Shown piece after piece: positions 10,565 through 20,650 of a stretch of DNA of 64,000 bases (position 1 is the stretch's first letter; every line of letters begins with the position of its first letter). The DNA is taken from NCBI RefSeq assembly GCF_003427025.1, contig NZ_QVAI01000004.1, forward strand, positions 186,001 through 250,000, given 5' to 3'. The position numbers and the translations under genes were made by a program. This DNA comes from Jiangella endophytica (lineage in GTDB: Bacteria; Actinomycetota; Actinomycetes; Jiangellales; Jiangellaceae). Below the pieces are notes generated by a model that was given only the letters and a program-made list of their open reading frames with translations, searched no databases and was not told where the DNA came from.

Positions 10565-11920
10565 CTACTCGCCGCGGACGATGCGGCGCAGCTTGGCGTA
10601 GCGGTCGGCGTAGTCGCGCTCCGCGCCGCGGCTGCCCGGCTCGTAGTACTGCTTGTCCTTGACGGAGTCGGGCGCGTACTGCTGTTCGACGACGCCGCGC
10701 GGGTCGTCGTGGGCGTAGGCGTAGGACGTGCCGTGGCCCAGCTTCTTCGACCCGGCGTAGTGGGAGTCGCGCAGGTGCGGCGGGACGGCCCCGGCCAGCC
10801 CGGCCCGGACGTCGGCGACGGCCGAGCCGATGGCGGTGACCACGCTGTTCGACTTCGGTGCCAGCGCCAGCGCGATGACCACCTGGGCGAGCGTGATCTG
10901 CGCCTCCGGCCAGCCGATCAGCTGGACCGCCTGGGCGCCCGCGACGGCCGTCTGCAGGGCCGTCGGGTCGGCCATGCCGATGTCCTCACTGGCCAGGATC
11001 ACCAGCCGGCGGGCCAGGAACTTCGGGTCCTCGCCCGCCTCGGCCATGCGGGCGAGGTAGTGCAGGCCGGCGTCGACGTCGCTGCCGCGGATCGACTTGA
11101 TCATCGCGCTGGTGACGTCGTAGTGCTGGTCGCCGTCGCGGTCGTAGCGCACGGCGGCGCGGTCGACCGCCATCTCGGCCACCTCGAGGGTGATGACGCC
11201 GTCGGCGCCCGCCGCTCCCCCGGCCGCCGCCTCCAGGTACGTCAGGGCCCGCCGGGCATCGCCGCCGGCCAGCCGGAGCAGGTGGTCGTGCGCGTCGTCG
11301 TCGATGGTGACGGAGCCGCCCAGGCCGCGTTCCTCGGCCAGTGCGCGGCGCATGACCTCGCGGATGGCGTCGTCGTCGAGCGGCTCCAGCGTCAGCAGCA
11401 GCGAGCGCGACAGCAGCGGGCTGATCAGGGCGAAGTACGGGTTCTCGGTGGTCGCCGCGACCAGCGACACCCACCGGTTCTCGACGCCCGGCAGCAGGGC
11501 GTCCTGCTGGGTCTTCGAGAACCGGTGCACCTCGTCGACGAACAGCACGGTGCCGGTGCCGGAGCGGACGAGGTCCTTGCGGGCGGTGTCGATGACGGCG
11601 CGGACGTCCTTCACGCCCGCGGTGACCGCGGACAGTTCGACGAACCGCCGCTGGGTGGCCCGGCTGACGACGTAGGCGAGCGTGGTCTTGCCGGTGCCGG
11701 GCGGCCCCCACAGCACGAGCGCCATCGGCTGGTCCTGCTCGACCAGCCGGCGCAGCGGCGTGCCCGGCCCGAGCAGGTGCTGCTGACCGACGATCTCGTC
11801 GAGTGTGCGCGGGCGCATGCGCACCGCGAGCGGCTTGCCGGCGATGTCGTCGTCGGCGCCGGCGAGCGACCCCGCGGGCACCGAGGGCGCGGCGCCGCCG
11901 AACAGTCCTTCCTGCTCCAT
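10565..11920 (-). CDS. rarA: Replication-associated recombination protein A (RarA/MgsA AAA+ ATPase)
   Basis: 451 aa. It starts [17 protein letters not shown] and includes [19 protein letters not shown], Walker [10 protein letters not shown], Walker [10 protein letters not shown] and sensor motif AATTENPYF. The C-terminal MgsA domain ([39 protein letters not shown]) is intact. RarA acts at stalled replication forks. An in-frame GTG at 11938 would add 6 residues and overlap the upstream gene; the ATG is preferred. Only 10 bp separate it from the DHDPS-like gene upstream, so it may be read from the island operon that begins with the 18057 propeller gene. Confidence 0.97.
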   Translation of the reverse strand: MEQEGLFGGAAPSVPAGSLAGADDDIAGKPLAVRMRPRTLDEIVGQQHLLGPGTPLRRLVEQDQPMALVLWGPPGTGKTTLAYVVSRATQRRFVELSAVTAGVKDVRAVIDTARKDLVRSGTGTVLFVDEVHRFSKTQQDALLPGVENRWVSLVAATTENPYFALISPLLSRSLLLTLEPLDDDAIREVMRRALAEERGLGGSVTIDDDAHDHLLRLAGGDARRALTYLEAAAGGAAGADGVITLEVAEMAVDRAAVRYDRDGDQHYDVTSAMIKSIRGSDVDAGLHYLARMAEAGEDPKFLARRLVILASEDIGMADPTALQTAVAGAQAVQLIGWPEAQITLAQVVIALALAPKSNSVVTAIGSAVADVRAGLAGAVPPHLRDSHYAGSKKLGHGTSYAYAHDDPRGVVEQQYAPDSVKDKQYYEPGSRGAERDYADRYAKLRRIVRGE

Positions 11921-11930
11921 GCCGTCGAGC

Positions 11931-12881
11931 CTAGCCACGGACCTGGTCGCGGCACTGCCGCACGACCCGGACCACTTCGTCGCGCTCGGCGTCGTCGAGC
12001 TCGGCCGGCCGGTACGGGTCGACGGCGAACTCGGCCGGCACGATGCCCTCGTCGGCCGCCAGCCACAGCATGCGCTGCACGTAGCCCTCGTACGGTGGCC
12101 GGAACGTCACGCGCGCGACCTCGTCGACGATCGCCGACACCTCGAGGAACCGGGCCGCGGCGTCGCGCGCCGACGTGTGCACCGCCGCCGCGAACGTCTG
12201 GACCGCGGCCACGGTGATCTGCACGGCGGCGGCCGCGAGCCCGATCAGCGCACCCTCGGCACCCCACATGAGCGATGCGCCGAGCATGCGGTCCTCGCCG
12301 GTGAGGACGAGCAGGCCGCGCGACCGGGCCGCCGCGATGGTCTCCTGGCAGGCGATGGCGTCGTGCAGCCGGGCCGGCTTGAACGCGCACACGTCGGGGA
12401 GGTCCAGCACCCGGCCGAGCGTCTCGAGCGGGTGCGGCCGGGTGTAGAGGTCGAACGCGATGAGCGGCAGCCCGGACGCACGCGCGACCGCCTCGTGGTG
12501 GTGGACGACGGCGTCCGGATCGGTCTCGGCCGGCGGGAACACCAGCAGCGCGTCGGCGCCCGCCGCGCCCGCCGTGGCCGCCCATTCGAGGTCGTGGTCG
12601 CGCCCCTCGGGGCTGCCGCCGACACCCGCCAGCACCGGGACGCCCAGGGTGGCGGCGCGGCGGACCAGCTCGGACTTGGTGGCGATGGGCAGGTGGTCGC
12701 CGCGCCCGGTGTGCGCGGCGATGGCCAGCCCGCCCGCGCCGCCGCGGACCAGGTGCCCGAAGTACGTCTCGCAGACGTCCGGGTCGGTGCTGCCGTCGGC
12801 CCGCATGGGGGTCGCCGCCGCGGCCACCAGGGACCACCGCAGCCGTCCCGTCAGCTCCGCCGCACCTCGCGTGTTGGCCAC
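11931..12881 (-). CDS. Dihydrodipicolinate synthase/N-acetylneuraminate lyase family protein (island copy 1)
   Basis: 316 aa, GTG start, TIM-barrel class I aldolase-like. [34 protein letters not shown] is the family N-terminus; LYTRPH carries the probable catalytic Tyr and [11 protein letters not shown] the probable Schiff-base Lys. Its neighbours are secreted propeller proteins, not lysine biosynthesis genes, and its active-site surroundings differ from DapA. It is more likely a catabolic aldolase, dehydratase or lyase for a sugar-acid-like substrate. It lies 47 bp after the propeller gene and 10 bp before rarA on the same strand. Confidence 0.85.
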   Translation of the reverse strand: MANTRGAAELTGRLRWSLVAAAATPMRADGSTDPDVCETYFGHLVRGGAGGLAIAAHTGRGDHLPIATKSELVRRAATLGVPVLAGVGGSPEGRDHDLEWAATAGAAGADALLVFPPAETDPDAVVHHHEAVARASGLPLIAFDLYTRPHPLETLGRVLDLPDVCAFKPARLHDAIACQETIAAARSRGLLVLTGEDRMLGASLMWGAEGALIGLAAAAVQITVAAVQTFAAAVHTSARDAAARFLEVSAIVDEVARVTFRPPYEGYVQRMLWLAADEGIVPAEFAVDPYRPAELDDAERDEVVRVVRQCRDQVRG

Positions 12882-12928
12882 CGATGCAGACTACCCAGTG
12901 CCCGGTCGCGTTCCGTCACGGCCGTCCC

Positions 12929-15616
12929 TCAGCCGGCGCACTGCCCGCGCACCGGTCCGGTGACGTCGTTAGGCTCGTCCAGGACCGGTGCCGGGTCGTT
13001 GCCGGTGCAGGACAGCCCGCCGATGACCTGGTTGCCGGCGAACCGGACGCCGCCGGTGTTGCCGTCCAGCGAGATCGAGCCGCTCACGACGGAGTCCCGG
13101 ACCGAGACCGCGCCGGCGCTGCCGGTCACGGTCAGTGGCCCGGACACCGTCGCGCCGGACAGCACCACGCCACCGGCCCGGTCGGCCCGGATCGGGCCCG
13201 ACACCGCCGAGTCGGTGACGGTCAGCATCGCCCCCGGGCCGGCCTGCACCGGGCCGGACACCGTGGCACCGACCAGACAGGTGGTGCCCGACTCGACCCG
13301 CAGCGGCCCGGCGTGCGGCCCGTCGACGGTGACATCGCACAGCGGCGCCGCCGCCTGGAACGACGTCCACAGCGCACCCCGCGTGGAGAGCCGGCGGGCC
13401 TCGACGGTCAGCTCGCCGGAGCGGTCCAGCGGCACGGTGAAGGTCAGGCTCGCCGCGCCGGTGGCGTCGGCCCGCACCGTGCCCAGCTGCCGGGCGTCCG
13501 GGCGCAGCCAGAGCTCCGCCTCCTCGCCCGGGCCGAGCCCGGTGAGCGTGACGGTCTGCGGCCGGCCGGCCGGGACCGACTCCGCCGCCACGCCCGCGGC
13601 CGCCGCCGGCCGGTCACTCGGGGTGTACTCCCAGTACTGCAGGTCGCGGGCGATGAACACGTTGCCGTTGTTGTGCAGGAACCCGTACGAGGCCGGCCGG
13701 AACACTCGGGCGCGGTCCAGCGTCACCGGGTCGATCGTGTACATGCTCCGCTGTGAGACGACGTAGAGCTGGTCGACGTACGGGTCGTACCAGAGCCGTG
13801 AGCCGACGTGCGCGTAGTCGATGGTGTCCCACGGGTACGGCTCGTAGGTGCGCCGCGCCCGGACCTCCCGCGTGTCGACGTCGATGCGGAACACCGACAC
13901 CGTCGTGTGGCTCCACAGCAGGCCGTTCTCGTCGAACGCCAGCTCGCCGATGGCGCCCTCGCCGGGCATCGGCGCGACCTCCCAGAGCTTGCGCCGCTCC
14001 TCGATGTCGTAGGCGAAGACCACCGCGTCGGTCTCGGTGGGCCGCGGCCCGCCGACGCCGCCGTAGACCGACGTCGCGCCGTACAGCACGCCGTCCCGGT
14101 AGGTCAGCGCCACGACGCTCTGGCCAGGCACGACGTCGGTGAACCAGGACTCGCCGGTCCGCGTGTTCAGCAGCGTCAGCCCGCCGCCGGGCGAGCCGTT
14201 CTTCGCCACGGTCCCGATGGCGAGGTGGTCGCCGGCCGAGGCCAGCGCGAACGGACGGGACTGGCCGTGGTCCTCGTACAGCCGCAGCACCGAGCGCGGG
14301 TTGACGCCCGGTTCGGCCGGCTGGCCGGGGTCGTAGCGCAGGATCTCGCCCCACGGGTAGGTGCCGACGTAGAGCGCGCCGTCGTGGGTGGCCATGCCTT
14401 CGGCCTGGCCGACCTCGGCGGCGAACGACGCCTTGGCGCCGGTCGCCGGGTCGTAGGCGGCCAGCCCGCCGGCCAGGAAGCTGCCGGCGTAGAGCAGGCC
14501 GTCGGGTCCCTCGGCGATCGAGCGCGACGCGGCCGGAGCCGCGACGGCGTCCGCGGTGCGCCGCTGCGATGCGCCGGTCTGCGGTGAGTAGACGAAGTAG
14601 CCGCCCTGGTGGTTCAGCCCGACGAGGGTGTCGCCGGGCCAGCCCGGGTCGCCGAGGTTCAGGAAGCCGAAGCCGCGGACGTCGCCGACCCCGGTCAGCG
14701 AGGTGGCCGCGTAGGTCCGGTCGACCAGGTCGTAGCTGTGCAGGGTCTCGTCGCGGACGAAATGGACGGTGCGCCCGTCCGATGCCACCGGCGACATGTT
14801 CAGCCCGTGAACGTCCGGGATCTCCTGCACCCAGGCGCCGGTGTCCAGGTCGTAGACGTGCAGCGGCGCGGGCGAGCCGGAGAGGCTGAAGCGGGCGAAC
14901 AGCAGCCGGCCGCGGATGTCGAGGTCGTACACCCCGGCCGCCGGGTCGGCGTTTGGCGGCAGCCCGAGGTCGCGCCGCTCGCCCGTCGCCGCGTCGATCT
15001 CGACGACGCTGGTCGAGGCGTGGGTGCCGGCATAGACCTTGCCACCGGCCGCGGCGATGCCGCGCACGATCAGCGGGTCGGCCGTGGGTGCGAGCGACCC
15101 GAGGTTCGTCGTCGCGCCGGTGGCCGGGTCGTACCGGAACACGTTCGCCCGGGACTGACCGGTGCCGCCGTAGACGACGCCGTCCTCGTCGTGCGTGATC
15201 GACCAGACGAACGTCTCGCCCGGCACCGCCACGCCGAGGTCCTCGACGGCCGCGGCGCCCGGCCGGTACCGGTAGACCCGGCCTTCGCCGTAGCTGCCGA
15301 CGTAGACGTCACCGTTCGGGGCGACGTCGACGGCCCACGAGCCCGACGACCCGGGCAGCGCGAACTCGTGCACCCGGCTGCCGTCGCGCGCGTCGACGAC
15401 GCTGAACACCGCCGGGCTGCCCGACGACACCAGGTACAGCCACGGCTCGCCGTCCGGGCCTGGCCCGACCCCCGATCCGGGCGCGGTGACGGCGTTCAGC
15501 GGCAGGCCGCCGATGTCCTTGAAGGACGGGTAGTCGGCCGCGGCCGCGCCGCCGGCCGCCAGTGTGCCGGCCGCGACCAGCGCGGCGGTGGACCAGGCGA
15601 TCAGGCGGCGCATCAT
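12929..15616 (-). CDS. Secreted beta-propeller protein with C-terminal VSGP-repeat domain (propeller 1)
   Basis: 895 aa. Sec signal peptide MMRRLIAWSTAALVAAGTLA with an AAA-D-like cleavage site near residue 28. The body has blades of the type GDVYVGSYGEGRVYRYRP, VYGGTG..NVFRYDPATG and LYVGTYPWGEILRYDPG, a PQQ/Kelch-like propeller (NHL/SMP-30-like repeat spacing), probably binding a carbohydrate or polymer. About residues 670-760 look Ig-like (AGRPQTVTLTGLGPGEEAELWLRP). The last ~120 residues have repeated V-S-G-P strands (ATVSGPVQAGPGA, AVSGPIRAD) with flanking Cys, suggesting a disulfide-closed beta-helix. The ATG overlaps the stop of propeller 2 by 4 bp. Confidence 0.85.
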   Translation of the reverse strand: MMRRLIAWSTAALVAAGTLAAGGAAAADYPSFKDIGGLPLNAVTAPGSGVGPGPDGEPWLYLVSSGSPAVFSVVDARDGSRVHEFALPGSSGSWAVDVAPNGDVYVGSYGEGRVYRYRPGAAAVEDLGVAVPGETFVWSITHDEDGVVYGGTGQSRANVFRYDPATGATTNLGSLAPTADPLIVRGIAAAGGKVYAGTHASTSVVEIDAATGERRDLGLPPNADPAAGVYDLDIRGRLLFARFSLSGSPAPLHVYDLDTGAWVQEIPDVHGLNMSPVASDGRTVHFVRDETLHSYDLVDRTYAATSLTGVGDVRGFGFLNLGDPGWPGDTLVGLNHQGGYFVYSPQTGASQRRTADAVAAPAASRSIAEGPDGLLYAGSFLAGGLAAYDPATGAKASFAAEVGQAEGMATHDGALYVGTYPWGEILRYDPGQPAEPGVNPRSVLRLYEDHGQSRPFALASAGDHLAIGTVAKNGSPGGGLTLLNTRTGESWFTDVVPGQSVVALTYRDGVLYGATSVYGGVGGPRPTETDAVVFAYDIEERRKLWEVAPMPGEGAIGELAFDENGLLWSHTTVSVFRIDVDTREVRARRTYEPYPWDTIDYAHVGSRLWYDPYVDQLYVVSQRSMYTIDPVTLDRARVFRPASYGFLHNNGNVFIARDLQYWEYTPSDRPAAAAGVAAESVPAGRPQTVTLTGLGPGEEAELWLRPDARQLGTVRADATGAASLTFTVPLDRSGELTVEARRLSTRGALWTSFQAAAPLCDVTVDGPHAGPLRVESGTTCLVGATVSGPVQAGPGAMLTVTDSAVSGPIRADRAGGVVLSGATVSGPLTVTGSAGAVSVRDSVVSGSISLDGNTGGVRFAGNQVIGGLSCTGNDPAPVLDEPNDVTGPVRGQCAG

Positions 15617-18057
15617 GCCTCTGGGCACTGGCCGGACACCGGGCCGTCGACGTCGACGTCCTCGACCTCCGGCTCCGGGTCGTTGCCGGTGCAGCTCAGC
15701 GGGCCGGTGACGGTGAGCCCGGAGACGGTCGTGCCACCGGTGTTGTTCGTCAGCTCGACCGGGCCGGTCACCGTCGTGCCGGCGATCCAGACCTCGCCGA
15801 CGGAGCCGGTCACCGACAGCGGGCCGGTCACGGTCACGCCGTCGAGCGTCACGCCGCCGGCGCCGACCGCGCGCACCGGCCCGCTCACCGACGAGTCCTC
15901 GGCGACCAGCACCGCGCCCGGGCTGACCTGCACCGGGCCGGACACCGTGGCGCCGTCCAGGCACGTGGTGCCGGCCTCGACGGTGATCGGGCCGGCGTGC
16001 GGGCCGGTCACCGTCACGTCGCAGACCGGCTGCGGGCGCAGCGAGAAGTTCCACCGGTACAGCGCCGCGCCCCGCGTGTAATAGAGGTAGCCGTCGTCGT
16101 CGCGGGCCAGCGAGCCCACGCCCGCCGCCGCCAGCTCGTCCACCGCCCAGCTCCGCGGGTCGACCCGCCACAGGCTGCCGGAGCTGGTGACGTACAGGTA
16201 GCCGTCCTCGCGGAACAGCAGGTGGCGGTCCTGGCCGTACATGTTCGTGCTGCGCGGGAAGAGCCGTTCGGACCGGGTGACGGCGCCCGCCTCGGTGTCG
16301 TAGGTGAACAGCGTCCCGTCCGAGACGCCCCACAGCGTGCCGCCGGCATCGAAGGTCAGCCCGTTGACCGCCCGGCCGCCGGGCACCGGCGCCAGGCTCT
16401 CCAGCACCTCGCCGGTGGCGGGGTCGGCGACGAACAACCGCGCCTCGGTGGCCACGGGGTCGATGCCGTAGCCGCCGTTGATCGACGTGCCGCCGTAGAG
16501 CAGCCCGTCGCGCTCGGCCAGCGACACCACGCTCTGGTCGGGTACGACGCCTCGGTGAGTCACGACCTCGCCCGTGGCCGGGTCCCACAGGCTGAGCGCG
16601 CCGCCGAGCCGGCCCGACTTCGGCACGCTGCCCACGGCCACGAGGTCGCCGACCGGCGCGAACGCCTGCGGCCGGTCCTGCTCGGCGGCGATGGTCGCCG
16701 CGGGGCCGGGGTTGGTGCCCACGCTCCACGGCTGTGCGGTGTCGAAGTCCAGCAGCCCGGCGTTCGGGTAGCGCCCGAACACCAGGTGCTCGCCGTAGGT
16801 GCCGAACCCCTCGACCTGGCCGGCGCCGGCCAGCAGCGTCGTCGAGCCCGCGGCGGGGTCGAACCGGGCCATGCCGGGCGGGGACAGGAACGCGCCGGCG
16901 TACACGGCGCCGTCCGGGCCGGAGCCCAGCGCGGTGAGGGTGTTCGGCGCGCCCTGCAGGTCGGTCTCGCCGATGTAGCGGCCATTCCGGGTCTGCGGGT
17001 TCCAGATGTAGATGCGGCCGTAGTAGTAGGTCATGGCCAGCGACCTGCCCGGGAAGTCCGGGTGGTCCAGGTCGACCCACGCCCAGCTGCCGGGGAACGC
17101 GTTGGGCGCCCAGCCGACCGGCGCGTAGGTGTGGGTGTCCAGGTCGTAGGCCACGACGCCCACCGCGGCGATGCGGAAGTAGACGTACTTCCCGGCCGGG
17201 TCGGGCGCGGAGATGGCGCGACCGGAGATGCCCGGCACGATGTTCACGAACTCGCCGCTGCCGGTGTCGTAGACCAGCAGGTCGTTCGAGGGCTGCACCC
17301 GCAGCAGCAGGTATTCGCGGGCCAGCGTCATGTCGTAGACGACCTCGTGCGTCTCGTACTGCGCCGGCAGCGCGACCTGGTGGTACTCCCCCGTCGCACG
17401 GTCGAAGCGGGTCAGCCGGGCACGCGGCTGGGTGCCGACCCAGACGCTCTCGTCGTCGGCCTCCAGCGTGCGGGCGTACGTCTCGCCCGGCACGGCCCGG
17501 CCGTGGTCGGTGAACGCGCCGGTGGACGGGTCGAAGGAGAACAGCTTGCCGCCCGGGTACGTGCCGCCGTAGACGACGCCGTCCGGCGCGGCGTCCAGCC
17601 GCCAGATGCCCTCACCGGCGAACGGCACGCCCAACGCCGTCACCGCGTCGTCGCCCGGTGTCCAGGAGTACAGCTCGCCCTCGGTCATGCCGAAGTAGAC
17701 GGTGCCGTCGGCGGTGCTGAACGTGCTGGCCCAGCTGTTGATGCCGGCCGGCAGCCGCTCGGCGAACACCACCTCGGCGGTGCGCAGGTCGGTGACCTGG
17801 AACATGCCGGGGGTCTCCTCGTTCCCGGCGGTGACCCAGTAGGCCTGCGGCCGGCCCTCGGCGTCGACGCCCTGGGACTGCTCCTGCGAGAGCACGCGGC
17901 CCTCGATCGGGTAGCCGAGCGACTCCTCCGCGCCCACGATCGGCGCCTGCGCGGTGGCCGCCGGCGCCGGATCGGTGCGCGCGTCCGCCACGGGCACCGT
18001 CAACGACAGCACGAGTGCGGCGGCGACGGCCGCCAGCGGCGATCGGTACAGCCTCAT
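15613..18057 (-). CDS. Secreted beta-propeller protein with C-terminal VSGP/VTGP-repeat domain (propeller 2)
   Basis: 814 aa, paralogue of propeller 1. Sec signal MRLYRSPLAAVAAALVLSLT. Repeated blades include GVVYGGTYPGGKLFSFDPSTG, VWVGTQPRARLTRFDRATG and VYAGAFLSPPGMARFDPAAG. The C-terminal ~125 residues carry TVSGPVQVSPGA, TVTGPLSVTG and LTVTGPLSCTGN with Cys bracketing, ending GQCPEA. An in-frame TTG at 18060 is possible, but the ATG at 18057 is preferred. It leads an operon (propeller 2, propeller 1, DHDPS-like, rarA) and has a copy of the island palindrome 24 bp upstream. No catalytic motif was recognised. Confidence 0.85.
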   Translation of the reverse strand: MRLYRSPLAAVAAALVLSLTVPVADARTDPAPAATAQAPIVGAEESLGYPIEGRVLSQEQSQGVDAEGRPQAYWVTAGNEETPGMFQVTDLRTAEVVFAERLPAGINSWASTFSTADGTVYFGMTEGELYSWTPGDDAVTALGVPFAGEGIWRLDAAPDGVVYGGTYPGGKLFSFDPSTGAFTDHGRAVPGETYARTLEADDESVWVGTQPRARLTRFDRATGEYHQVALPAQYETHEVVYDMTLAREYLLLRVQPSNDLLVYDTGSGEFVNIVPGISGRAISAPDPAGKYVYFRIAAVGVVAYDLDTHTYAPVGWAPNAFPGSWAWVDLDHPDFPGRSLAMTYYYGRIYIWNPQTRNGRYIGETDLQGAPNTLTALGSGPDGAVYAGAFLSPPGMARFDPAAGSTTLLAGAGQVEGFGTYGEHLVFGRYPNAGLLDFDTAQPWSVGTNPGPAATIAAEQDRPQAFAPVGDLVAVGSVPKSGRLGGALSLWDPATGEVVTHRGVVPDQSVVSLAERDGLLYGGTSINGGYGIDPVATEARLFVADPATGEVLESLAPVPGGRAVNGLTFDAGGTLWGVSDGTLFTYDTEAGAVTRSERLFPRSTNMYGQDRHLLFREDGYLYVTSSGSLWRVDPRSWAVDELAAAGVGSLARDDDGYLYYTRGAALYRWNFSLRPQPVCDVTVTGPHAGPITVEAGTTCLDGATVSGPVQVSPGAVLVAEDSSVSGPVRAVGAGGVTLDGVTVTGPLSVTGSVGEVWIAGTTVTGPVELTNNTGGTTVSGLTVTGPLSCTGNDPEPEVEDVDVDGPVSGQCPEA

Positions 18058-18081
18058 CAAGGCATCCTCCTCGCGAGCTTC

Positions 18082-18100
18082 ATTTCGGCCTGGCCCGTTA
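18082..18100. promoter_or_regulatory. Island operator, site 1 (CGGYCNNGVCCG palindrome)
   Basis: ATTTCGGCCTGGCCCGTTA. It has CGG and CCG half-sites 6 bp apart with the invariant C and G between, and A/T-rich flanks. It lies 24 bp upstream of the propeller 2 ATG. It is one of seven like-spaced sites, all in promoter regions of island genes. Confidence 0.75.
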
Positions 18101-18148
18101 GCCCGTCATCCTGGCAGCCCGTCGCTCGGGAGGGCAAGACCTCCGGTA

Positions 18149-18167
18149 ATTTCGGCCTTGCCCGATA
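18149..18167. promoter_or_regulatory. Island operator, site 2
   Basis: ATTTCGGCCTTGCCCGATA, nearly the same as site 1 and in the same orientation, 60 bp upstream of the propeller 3 ATG. Sites 1 and 2 share the 170-bp divergent gap, one per promoter. Confidence 0.75.
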
Positions 18168-18227
18168 TCCGCGGTGCCGCTAGCCTCCGGGGCAGATCCC
18201 CCGTCCCGCCGTCTCGGAGGTCCCGCG

Positions 18228-20618
18228 ATGAGATCGCTCCTGTCCGGATCGGCCGTCCTCGTGCTCGCCCTCGGCACCGCGGCGGTGGCCCCGTCCGCCG
18301 GCGCGTCCGGTGCGGCCACGGACGCGCCACCGCCCGGCGAGGTCACCTCGCTCGGCACGCCGCTGCAGGACGTGCTGCTGATCGGGGGCACCCTCGGTGC
18401 CGGTCCCGACGGCACGCCGGTGCTGTGGAGCGCGTCGTCCGGTGCGCCCGCGCACCTGAACGCCGTCGACCCCGCGACCGGCGAGGCCGTGGCCCGGTTC
18501 GACCTGACCGGCGCGGGCGGCTCGTGGGCCGTCGACGCCGGCGCCGACGGCTCGGTGTACGTCGGGACCTACGGCGCGGCCGGGCTGTACCGCTGGACGG
18601 CGGCCGGCGGTGTCGAGGCGCTCGGCAACCCGGTCGCCGGCGAGACGTTCGTCTGGGACGTCACGGTGGCCGACGACGGCCAGGTGTACGGCGGCACGTC
18701 GCCCACCGGGAAGCTGTTCGGCTACGACCCCGCCACCGGCGCGTTCCGCGACTACGGCCGACTCTCCCCCACGCACGCCTACGTGCGCAGCGTCGCCGTT
18801 CACGGCGACACGATCTTCGCCGGCACCGAGAACCCGGCCGCGCTGTTCGCCGTCGACCGAGTGTCCGGCGAGAGCACCGCGCTGCCGCTGCCCGACGGCC
18901 TGGACGTCTCGACCGCCTGGGCCTACGACGTCGACGTCGTCGGCGACCACCTGTACGTGCGGTTCGGCTCGGCGTCGCCGAGCCCGCTCCACGTCTGGGA
19001 CATCGCCGCCGGTCGATGGGTCGACGACATCCAGACCGCACACGGGCTGGAACCGTCGCCGCCGGACGAGGAGGGCCGCGTCCACCTGATCGCCGGTGGC
19101 GAGCTGGTCCGCTACGACCCGCGCGACGGCAGCACCGTGTCCACCGGCGTTCCGTTCACCGGCCGCGTGGCGAACACGCGCGGCATCGGCTGGGCCGAGC
19201 TGGGACTGCCCGACTACCCGGGCCGCAGCATCGTCGGCCTGCTCTGGCGCGGGCTGATGTTCCGCTACAACCCGACGACCGGCGCGCACTCGTTCGTCCA
19301 GACCACCATCGAGGGCGAGCCCATCGACATCACCGCGCTCAGCGAGGGCCCGGACGGGCGTGTGTACGCGGGCGGCTTCCTCAACGGCGGATTCGCGGCG
19401 GTCGATCCCGCGACCGGCGTCCGCGAGGAGTTCCACACGTTCTCGCAGAGCGAGGCGATGACGACGCACGCCGGGCGGCTGTACGTCGGCGCCTACCCGG
19501 ACGCGCGGGTGTACTCCTACGACCCGGCACTGCCGTGGCACAGCCCGGAGTACTCGCCGTCGCCGGATCCCGGCGCCACCGACAATCCGGCCAGACTGTT
19601 CGACTTCAAGGCCGACCGGCAGATCCGGCCGCGGGCGCTGGCCTCGGCCGGCGACCACCTGGCCGTCGGCACCATGCCCGACCTCGGCGAGCTGGGCGGC
19701 GTGTTCGCCCTGTACGACACCGCCGGCGGCGAGCTGGTGCATGCCGAACGCGACCTCGTCGACGACGAGAGCATCGTCGCGCTGGCCTACCGCGACGGCG
19801 TCGTCTACGGCGCCACCAGCATCTACGGCGGGCAGAGCGCCACGCCGCCGACGCAGCCCGAGGCGACCGTCTTCGCGTGGTCGGTGGCCGAGCGGCGGCT
19901 GCTGTGGGAGCTGCACCCCTCGCCCGGCAAGCCGTCGATCCCGGCGCTGGCCTTCGACGACGCCGGTCTGCTGTGGGGGCTCTCCGGCACCGACCTGTTC
20001 GCCGTCGACGTCGCTGCCGCCTCCGTCGTCGAGCGGGTGAGCCTCGGTTCGAGCGGCAGCAGCTCCGGCGACCTCGTGCTCAGCCCGGCTGACGGCCTGC
20101 TCTACGCGTCGCCGGCCGGCTCCCGGCTGGTCCGGGTCGACCCGTCGACGCTGGCCGTCGAGGAGCTGTGGACCGGCACGGCGTCGCACCTGGCCGCGCA
20201 CAGCGACGGTGACGTGTACATCGGGTCCGGCGACGAGCTGCTGCGGTTCCGCCCGGCCTGCACGGCGAGCGTCACCGGCACCCACCGCGGCGCGCTGACC
20301 GCGTCGGCCGGCACGCTCTGCCTCGACGACGCCACCGTGCTCGGCTCGATCACCGTCACCGGCGGCGCGGGGCTGCGCATCACCGGCGGTTCGGTGTCCG
20401 GGTCGGTCACGGCCGACGGCGCCTCGCCGGTCGTCATCTCCGGCGCGACGGTGCGTGGAGCGGTGACGCTGACGAACGGGCCGGCGCCGGCCGCCGTCAT
20501 CTCCGGGTCGACGATCGTCGGGTCGCTGGCCTGCTCGGGCAACGCCGAACCGCCCACCGACGAGGGGGTGGCGAACCGGATCCGTGGTGCGCGCTCCGGG
20601 CAGTGTGCGACGCTGTGA
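18228..20618 (+). CDS. Secreted beta-propeller protein with C-terminal repeat domain (propeller 3)
   Basis: 796 aa. GGAGG at 18216-18220 supports the ATG at 18228; the upstream in-frame extension crosses the operator and is rejected. Sec signal MRSLLSGSAVLVLALGTAAV. Blades include GSVYVGTYGAAGLYRWT, QVYGGTSPTGKLFGYDPATG and LYVGAYPDARVYSYDP. The C-terminal beta-helix-like domain (TVLGSITVTGGAG, GSVSGSVTADG, STIVGSLACSGN) ends SGQCATL. It is a paralogue of propellers 1 and 2, transcribed away from them, and heads the operon propeller 3-epimerase-thyX. Confidence 0.85.
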   Translation: MRSLLSGSAVLVLALGTAAVAPSAGASGAATDAPPPGEVTSLGTPLQDVLLIGGTLGAGPDGTPVLWSASSGAPAHLNAVDPATGEAVARFDLTGAGGSWAVDAGADGSVYVGTYGAAGLYRWTAAGGVEALGNPVAGETFVWDVTVADDGQVYGGTSPTGKLFGYDPATGAFRDYGRLSPTHAYVRSVAVHGDTIFAGTENPAALFAVDRVSGESTALPLPDGLDVSTAWAYDVDVVGDHLYVRFGSASPSPLHVWDIAAGRWVDDIQTAHGLEPSPPDEEGRVHLIAGGELVRYDPRDGSTVSTGVPFTGRVANTRGIGWAELGLPDYPGRSIVGLLWRGLMFRYNPTTGAHSFVQTTIEGEPIDITALSEGPDGRVYAGGFLNGGFAAVDPATGVREEFHTFSQSEAMTTHAGRLYVGAYPDARVYSYDPALPWHSPEYSPSPDPGATDNPARLFDFKADRQIRPRALASAGDHLAVGTMPDLGELGGVFALYDTAGGELVHAERDLVDDESIVALAYRDGVVYGATSIYGGQSATPPTQPEATVFAWSVAERRLLWELHPSPGKPSIPALAFDDAGLLWGLSGTDLFAVDVAAASVVERVSLGSSGSSSGDLVLSPADGLLYASPAGSRLVRVDPSTLAVEELWTGTASHLAAHSDGDVYIGSGDELLRFRPACTASVTGTHRGALTASAGTLCLDDATVLGSITVTGGAGLRITGGSVSGSVTADGASPVVISGATVRGAVTLTNGPAPAAVISGSTIVGSLACSGNAEPPTDEGVANRIRGARSGQCATL

Positions 20619-20650
20619 GCCCTGATCCAGGCACCGGGAGGAGCGGCGGC

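Noticed and set aside
11931-12881. Calling this gene dapA of lysine synthesis
   Set aside because: Neighbours are island genes, a second similar gene exists at 26848, and the active-site surroundings differ from DapA; thyX proximity alone is not enough.
15617-17080. Upstream extension of the propeller 1 reading frame
   Set aside because: It is the out-of-frame reading of propeller 2; the signal peptide at 15616 fixes the true start.
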